Positions 5,309-9,053 of a stretch of DNA of 9,053 nt are shown piece by piece. Origin of the DNA: JANQIV01 sp050117315 (GTDB taxonomy: Bacteria > Bacteroidota > Ignavibacteria > Ignavibacteriales > Melioribacteraceae). The DNA lies in contig JASFMY010000182.1 in assembly GCA_050117315.1 (NCBI GenBank), positions 1-9,053 on the forward strand, in the 5' to 3' direction. A model generated the notes under the pieces. The model did not search any database, was not told the origin of the DNA, and worked only from the letters and a program-made list of their open reading frames with translations. The stretch's first letter is position 1; the number at the start of each line of letters is the position of its first letter. A program made the translations under genes and the position numbers.

Positions 5309-7872
5309 TGCCGCAGTTCTTTATAAATATCATAAACTTTCTTTTAGTTAATAATCACCCTGAGGCCATAATTGGTGATACTGAAGAAGAATATCTTTCA
5401 AGGCTTTCAGGTAAAGGTAAATTACATGCTCTTATTTGGCTCATTGCACAAATCATAATCTTGATACCTCTTCATTACACAAACTCGTTACATTGGAGTA
5501 TAGCTATGTTTAAAAATTACTTTAAAATCGGTTATAGGAACCTGATCAAAGAAAAATTAATTTCTATAATTAGTATGGCAGGATTAGGTATTGGAATAGC
5601 TGTTGCCGGGCTTATAATTATCTATGTTCATTTTGAGACCAGCTATGACAAATTCTTTGATGACTCGGATAAAATCTATAAGGTTTATTCCAAATTCGAT
5701 AATCCTAAAGGGAATGTTAGAGGATGGGATATTGTCATAGGTGCACTAACACCTGCTTTACGAGAAATACCAGAGATCGAATCAGCCGCACGTTTGTATA
5801 AACTTCACGGGACTGATGTTAAGACGGATGACGAAAGATTTAATAATCTAAACATTTACACTGCAGATTCGGGTTTCTTTGACGTATTCAGTTATCAATC
5901 AATTGCAGGTAATATTAAAAACACTTTAATGAACCCGTCTTCTGCGATAATAACCAAAGATATTGCATTAAAGTTATGGGGGAATACTGATGTAATCGGA
6001 AATAATCTGCAGCTTTTAAGTAATGCCTTCGAAAATAGGATTTACAACATTGAAGCTGTAATCGAAAACCCTCCTGCGAACTCGCATCTTACATTTGATA
6101 TTTTACTCTCACATTATTCGCAACCAATGCTTGAGAAATTCGGCGGTGATGAATTTTTAACTTACTTCAAGATAACCAATACCGCTAACCCGGAAATGAC
6201 TTTAAAACTGGTATCGGAAATCTTCGAAAAAGTTAATGAACCAAGACGCGCAGGCGGCTACGAAGGTCATGCGGGAATTATACCTCTCGAGGATATCCAT
6301 CTAAAAGCCTCTTCCCTCTTCTACAGTGATTCCGGTAAAGGCAGCTTGGTTTTTGTTTATATTCTTTCCATTGTAACTTTGGCTATACTTTTTATAGCCA
6401 TCTTAAATTTTGTAAACTTATTGGCGGCAAAATTTCAAAACAGGTTTAACGAAATAGGAGTTAGAAAGGTCGTCGGCGCAAGTAGAAATTCAATATTACT
6501 ACAATTTGTTAGTGAGGCAGTTCTAATTGCCGGTATCTCGTCTATAATAAGTCTTATAATAATTTTTCTAAGCATGAAAGAGTTTGGTCTTCTGGTTGAC
6601 CGTAAATTGGATATTTATTATAACTCGTTTTTCTGGATTATCTGCGGCATATTTCTTCTCTCCACCTTTACAGCAATTACTTCCGCTGTCTTCCCGGCTT
6701 TGAGAATTTCAACAATAAAATGTGTCAACATTCTGAAAAGTAAATCCGGCGGCGGAAAAGTCAACCGCTTACTGCCCATGACAGTAATGATTCAATTTGC
6801 CGTAGTAATTATGTTGATTTCATCTGTCACTGTTATTTATACTCAAGTGGAATATATGAAAAATCATGAGCTTGGTTTTAACCCTGAACAACTGGTTTAT
6901 TTTAAATTTACCGATTCGAAAAAATACGAGGCTGTTAAAAATCAACTTGAGCAATATCCCGACATAATATCAGTGACTGCGTCTCAAAGTATTCCAGGAT
7001 TTGGAAGAAGCGGTCAACTCGGTAAAATACAAGGCGTTGAAGGCGAAAATATTTCATTTAACGAAAACCGAATTCAAACCGAGTATATTAAAACTTTCGG
7101 AATGAAACTAATAGCCGGCAGAGAATTCAAAAAAGAACTAGGCTCAGATCGTGAATCGGTTATTCTAAATGAAAAATTTGTCAAAACAATGAACCTGACA
7201 CCGGAAGAAGCATTGGAAAGAAATCTGGAATGGCACGGAACTCAATCCCCTATCATAGGTGTTGTAGCGGATTACAACTATTCTTCTTTTGAACAAAATA
7301 TCGCTCCCCTGGCACTCTCCAATTACACAGACAGAATACAATGTATTACTGTAAGAGTAAGTTCAGGAAATATTAAAAACACATTAACCAATATTGAAAA
7401 AACGGTAAAACAATTTTCACCGGGCTTAATTTTCGATTATTCTTTTGTTGATGAAATATTCGAACAAATGTATAGAGATATTGAAACAAACAATACCCTA
7501 CTGGTTTATTCAGCTTTGCTGGCAATTGTGCTTTCGGTAATGGGGCTTTTTGCCGTAACTCTTTTTGCTGTTTTGAGACGAACGAAAGAGATAGGCGTAA
7601 GAAAAATACTCGGAGGGTCGGTAACTAAAATTAATATTCTCTTATTGAAAGATTACTTGGTATGGGTGTTAATTTCGAATATTATTGCTTGGCCAATTGC
7701 GCATTATGCTTTGTCTTCATGGCTGCAGAATTTTGTAATAAAAATTGATTTACATCTGGGTTACTATTTGTTAGCCGGAGTTGTTGCGTTGTTTATTGCC
7801 GTGATAACAGTAATTTATATAACTACACGCGCTGCATTACATAATCCGGTTGAAAATCTGCGGTACGAATAG
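5308..7872 (+). CDS. ABC transporter permease with prefix domain and two FtsX/MacB halves
   Basis: I place the start at the ATG overlapping the padR stop, giving 854 residues. An upstream in-frame ATG at 5266 lies inside padR and is unlikely. Residues 1-60 match the permease prefix domain (HPEAIIGDTEEEYLSRL at 17-33, then a hydrophobic helix). From residue 67 (MFKNYFKIGYRNLI) the usual permease begins: TM helix about 85-106, MacB-type periplasmic domain about 107-345, FtsX helices about 347-368, 397-420 and 440-468 with EIGVRKVVGAS (382-392), another helix about 489-511, a second periplasmic domain about 515-725, and FtsX helices about 731-754, 783-805 and 817-838 with EIGVRKILGGS (761-771). 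It ends in NPVENLRYE. Such proteins transport or mechanically couple rather than hydrolyse ATP. No ATPase gene is present here, so one must be supplied in trans. The substrate is unknown; export of peptides, antibiotics or lipids is typical of the family. Confidence 0.9.
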   Translation: MPQFFINIINFLLVNNHPEAIIGDTEEEYLSRLSGKGKLHALIWLIAQIIILIPLHYTNSLHWSIAMFKNYFKIGYRNLIKEKLISIISMAGLGIGIAVAGLIIIYVHFETSYDKFFDDSDKIYKVYSKFDNPKGNVRGWDIVIGALTPALREIPEIESAARLYKLHGTDVKTDDERFNNLNIYTADSGFFDVFSYQSIAGNIKNTLMNPSSAIITKDIALKLWGNTDVIGNNLQLLSNAFENRIYNIEAVIENPPANSHLTFDILLSHYSQPMLEKFGGDEFLTYFKITNTANPEMTLKLVSEIFEKVNEPRRAGGYEGHAGIIPLEDIHLKASSLFYSDSGKGSLVFVYILSIVTLAILFIAILNFVNLLAAKFQNRFNEIGVRKVVGASRNSILLQFVSEAVLIAGISSIISLIIIFLSMKEFGLLVDRKLDIYYNSFFWIICGIFLLSTFTAITSAVFPALRISTIKCVNILKSKSGGGKVNRLLPMTVMIQFAVVIMLISSVTVIYTQVEYMKNHELGFNPEQLVYFKFTDSKKYEAVKNQLEQYPDIISVTASQSIPGFGRSGQLGKIQGVEGENISFNENRIQTEYIKTFGMKLIAGREFKKELGSDRESVILNEKFVKTMNLTPEEALERNLEWHGTQSPIIGVVADYNYSSFEQNIAPLALSNYTDRIQCITVRVSSGNIKNTLTNIEKTVKQFSPGLIFDYSFVDEIFEQMYRDIETNNTLLVYSALLAIVLSVMGLFAVTLFAVLRRTKEIGVRKILGGSVTKINILLLKDYLVWVLISNIIAWPIAHYALSSWLQNFVIKIDLHLGYYLLAGVVALFIAVITVIYITTRAALHNPVENLRYE
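5495..5508 (+). promoter_or_regulatory. possible internal translation start in the permease gene
   Basis: GGAG (5495-5498) lies 7 bases before an in-frame ATG (5506) at exactly the point where stand-alone FtsX permeases begin (MFKNYFKIGYRN). It may produce a second, prefix-less protein of 788 residues, or it may be a relic of the fusion. Confidence 0.35.
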
Positions 7873-7885
7873 AGTTAATTTAAGA

Positions 7886-7939
7886 ATGAAAAATATGGTA
7901 AGATTTATTTTTTCAGTAGTTTTCTTTGCAAAAGCATAA
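7886..7939 (+). other. 17-codon hydrophobic ORF before the terminator
   Basis: A short frame encodes MKNMVRFIFSVVFFAKA and stops one base before the terminator stem. It looks like a signal peptide or a small membrane peptide. The ribosome binding site is poor (TTTAAG), so it may be chance or the stump of a lost gene. Confidence 0.2.
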
Positions 7940-7970
7940 AAAAACCCTTCTAAACTTTAGAAGGGTTTTT
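7940..7970. terminator. bidirectional rho-independent terminator
   Basis: AAAAACCCTTCTA (7940-7952) pairs perfectly with TAGAAGGGTTTTT (7958-7970) around a 5-base loop. Flanking A and T runs give a U tract on either strand. It sits between the convergent permease operon and rpmA and can end both. Confidence 0.88.
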
Positions 7971-7991
7971 AATATCTCTATTAAAATTGTT

Positions 7992-8246
7992 TTACGCTTC
8001 GTAAACGTTGATAAATTTTCTGTTATCTCTTTTGGTTTCAAATTTAACTACGCCGTCAATTGTTGCGAAAAGAGAATCGTCACCGGCTCTTTTCACATTT
8101 TCACCGGCGTGAAACTTCGTTCCTCTTTGTCTTACAATTATTGAACCGGCAGTAACTTTTTGCCCGCCGAATCTTTTTACTCCCAAAAATTGGGGATTAC
8201 TATCGCGACCGTTTCTTGATGAACCTTGACCTTTTTTATGAGCCAT
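7992..8246 (-). CDS. rpmA: 50S ribosomal protein L27
   Basis: This 84-residue protein has the nearly invariant L27 sequence: MAHKKGQGSSRNGRDSNPQ at the N-terminus, LGVKRFGGQKVTAGSIIVRQ (21-40) and RGTKFHAGENV (41-51). Its flexible N-terminus reaches toward the peptidyl-transferase centre of the large subunit. It lacks the cleaved N-terminal extension found in Firmicutes. Length is normal. It starts 14 bases after the L21 stop with its own AGGAG site (8255-8259) and is the last gene of the operon. The often-linked obg gene does not follow; instead there is a terminator about 20 bases downstream. Confidence 0.97.
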   Translation of the reverse strand: MAHKKGQGSSRNGRDSNPQFLGVKRFGGQKVTAGSIIVRQRGTKFHAGENVKRAGDDSLFATIDGVVKFETKRDNRKFINVYEA

Positions 8247-8260
8247 TATAAAATCTCCTG

Positions 8261-8569
8261 TTAACCTATCTCAGTTACTTCAATTCTTGTTAATTGCTGC
8301 CTGTGGCCGACTTTCTTTTTAAATGATTTTCTTCTCTTCTTCTTAAAAACAATTACTTTATCGTCTTTAAGATGTTCCAAAACTTTTGCATGTACTTTTA
8401 CGTCAGCCAAACTCGGTGTACCAATTTGAGTTTTTTTACCATCCGACAAAAGAAGAACGTTGTCAAAAGTAATATCCGAATCTGTATCGGCTTTAAGCTT
8501 GGGCACGTAATACTTTGTATTTTCCGAAACTTTAAATTGTTGTCCTGAAATATCAACAACAGCGAACAT
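8261..8569 (-). CDS. rplU: 50S ribosomal protein L21
   Basis: With the start at 8569 this is a 102-residue L21, the usual length. It begins MFAVVDISGQQFKVSENTKY and carries the basic RNA-binding segment VIVFKKKRRKSFKKKVGHRQ (about 72-91) near its end, as in all L21 proteins. L21 binds 23S rRNA domain I and is needed early in 50S assembly. A longer reading from ATG 8581 adds MEDL, but those codons are the ribosome binding site itself (GGAGGA, 8574-8579), so 8569 is the true start. It leads a two-gene operon with rpmA, driven by the promoter at 8605-8633. Confidence 0.96.
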   Translation of the reverse strand: MFAVVDISGQQFKVSENTKYYVPKLKADTDSDITFDNVLLLSDGKKTQIGTPSLADVKVHAKVLEHLKDDKVIVFKKKRRKSFKKKVGHRQQLTRIEVTEIG

Positions 8570-8604
8570 CAAATCCTCCATAATTCGTCCAATTTAGACC
8601 GGTA

Positions 8605-8633
8605 AATATAGGCGAACAATTTTAATAAGTCAA
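8605..8633 (-). promoter_or_regulatory. rplU-rpmA promoter
   Basis: On the minus strand TTGACT (8633-8628), a 17-base spacer and TATATT (8610-8605) form a near-consensus sigma-70 type promoter. The same bases read as TTG-N20-TATATTTA, close to the Bacteroidota housekeeping consensus (TTTG, 19-21 bases, TAnnTTTG). Transcription should begin near 8597, leaving a leader of about 28 bases before the L21 start. Confidence 0.75.
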
Positions 8634-8658
8634 CAATTTTATTAGAGTTTCTGCAAAA

Positions 8659-8725
8659 TTAGATATCTAAACGTTTTGTCGGTAAATTAAGAAAAGGACT
8701 CACTTTCTTTAGGAAGTTAGTACCG
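8659..8725 (+). ncRNA. possible bridge-RNA-like structured leader
   Basis: Within the leader there are a 12-base palindrome, TTAGATATCTAA (8659-8670), and an outer stem CGGTA/TACCG (8680-8684 with 8721-8725). The outer stem encloses a 6-bp hairpin, ACTTTC/GGAAGT (8702-8717), with a TTTA loop and one G-U pair. Stem-loops with large internal loops are what a bridge RNA would show, but folding by eye of A/T-rich DNA is weak evidence. Confidence 0.25.
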
Positions 8726-8759
8726 TAAAGGAATGGTATACTATGAACATCAAAAAAGA

Positions 8760-8765
8760 AAGGAG
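8760..8765 (+). promoter_or_regulatory. ribosome binding site before the short lead ORF of the IS
   Basis: AAGGAG lies 8 bases before ATG 8774. Its quality and spacing argue that this ATG is used, although its frame ends at TAA 8825-8827 and only the -1 frame continues into the transposase. Confidence 0.6.
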
Positions 8766-8773
8766 ACCTAAAG

Positions 8774-9053
8774 ATGAAAATTAAAAAAAGAAAAAAGGAA
8801 AACAAACTAAACAATTTATATCAATAAAGGGCTATGATTATTACCTTGGTTTAGACTGGTCGCAAGATGGTTACTCGTTGGCAAGAATAACAGCTAAGTC
8901 ACAAAAACCAAAGTATTGGCAAGGAGAATCGAGGATCGAAGAATTGAAAAAACAAATAGAAAGGCTAAAAGGGAAAAAGATATTAACCATAGAGGAAACA
9001 ACCAGTACACACTGGTTATACGTAGAGTTGAAAGACTATGTAGATAAGATAGT
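8774..9053 (+). CDS. IS110-family DEDD transposase, N-terminal part, apparent -1 frameshift
   Basis: From 8797 to the window end the frame reads GKQTKQFISIKGYDYYLGLDWS and on. GLDWS carries the first catalytic aspartate of the RuvC-like DEDD domain. LTIEETTSTHWLYVELKDY, about 55 residues later, carries the glutamate, as in IS110 transposases (compare the family pattern vaIExTGxYwxxlxxxL). This frame has no ATG, GTG or TTG after its upstream stop (TAA 8782-8784). ATG 8774, with a good AAGGAG, opens the neighbouring frame (MKIKKRKKENKLNNLYQ, stop at 8825-8827). A -1 slip at 8791-8797 would join the two as MKIKKRKK-GKQTKQ. Another ATG (8743) is in the transposase frame but meets that TAA after 13 codons. 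The gene could use programmed frameshifting, be a broken copy, or carry a one-base error in the A runs. The protein continues beyond the window. Confidence 0.7.
8791..8797 (+). promoter_or_regulatory. A_AAA_AAG slippery heptamer
   Basis: In the frame of ATG 8774 the codons AGA AAA AAG place A AAA AAG in exact register for -1 slippage, the same heptamer used in dnaX and many IS elements. The two frames overlap here by 14 codons (8785-8827). No clear downstream stem-loop is visible in the A/T-rich sequence that follows. Confidence 0.5.

Larger units (their letters stand above)
8640..9053 (+). mobile_element. IS110-family insertion sequence, left part (runs off the window)
   Basis: A transposase N-terminus of IS110 type follows an A/T-rich non-coding leader of roughly 130 bases. 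IS110-group elements carry such a leader at their left end, where a bridge RNA is encoded. IS110 elements lack terminal inverted repeats and often duplicate no target, so the left boundary cannot be fixed. It must lie between the rplU promoter (ending 8633) and about 8743. The element points away from the ribosomal operon. Confidence 0.6.

Noticed and set aside
7926..8144. Plus-strand 72-codon ORF over the terminator and rpmA
   Set aside because: It is antisense to the highly conserved L27 gene and spans the terminator hairpin.
8743..8784. ATG 8743 as the true transposase start, with stop-codon readthrough
   Set aside because: It is in the right frame but meets TAA after 13 codons, and its ribosome binding site is weaker than that of ATG 8774; readthrough has less support than slippage at the heptamer, though a broken copy remains possible.

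Overview
This is an AT-rich bacterial chromosome segment, most likely from the Bacteroidota/Ignavibacteriota/Chlorobiota side of the tree. That placement is an inference. It rests on the lipoprotein with an acidic stretch after its lipidated cysteine, the FtsX-type permease ending in NPVENLRYE, the style of the L21/L27 proteins, and a TTG-N20-TATATTTA promoter in front of rplU. No rRNA, tRNA or CRISPR array is visible.

Layout. (1) Positions 32-3652 hold a plus-strand pair: a probable surface lipoprotein of beta-propeller type and, 21 bases later, a 789-residue RND/MMPL-type exporter. A 27-codon ORF with a signal-peptide-like start follows 14 bases after the exporter and looks like the stump of a lost third gene. 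(2) Positions 3653-4978 are a gene graveyard between two operons. They hold a 138-bp REPIN-like element made of nested inverted repeats, a 13-bp hairpin, an orphan RelB/DinJ antitoxin with no toxin beside it, the C-terminal remnant of a MazF/PemK toxin, and a MITE-like element with perfect 22-bp inverted ends lying against the broken end of that toxin gene. (3) Positions 4979-7872 hold a plus-strand operon: a PadR repressor (TTG start) whose stop overlaps the start of a permease with a prefix domain and two FtsX halves (TAATG). A 10-3-10 inverted repeat upstream is a good candidate operator. (4) A 13-bp bidirectional terminator separates this operon from the convergent ribosomal operon rplU-rpmA (minus strand, 7992-8569), which has a clear promoter at 8605-8633. 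(5) From about 8640 to the end is the left part of an IS110-family insertion sequence. Its DEDD transposase reads in a frame that has no usable start codon. A well-placed ATG with a strong ribosome binding site lies in the neighbouring frame, which passes over a canonical A_AAA_AAG slippery heptamer.

How the genes relate. The lipoprotein and RND pump probably act together at the envelope, with unknown substrate. PadR probably represses its own operon and so the permease, whose ATPase must be encoded elsewhere. L21 and L27 are core 50S proteins. The most notable unlisted items are the MazF remnant against the inverted-repeat element, the possible programmed frameshift and bridge-RNA leader of the IS110 element, and the PadR operator candidate.
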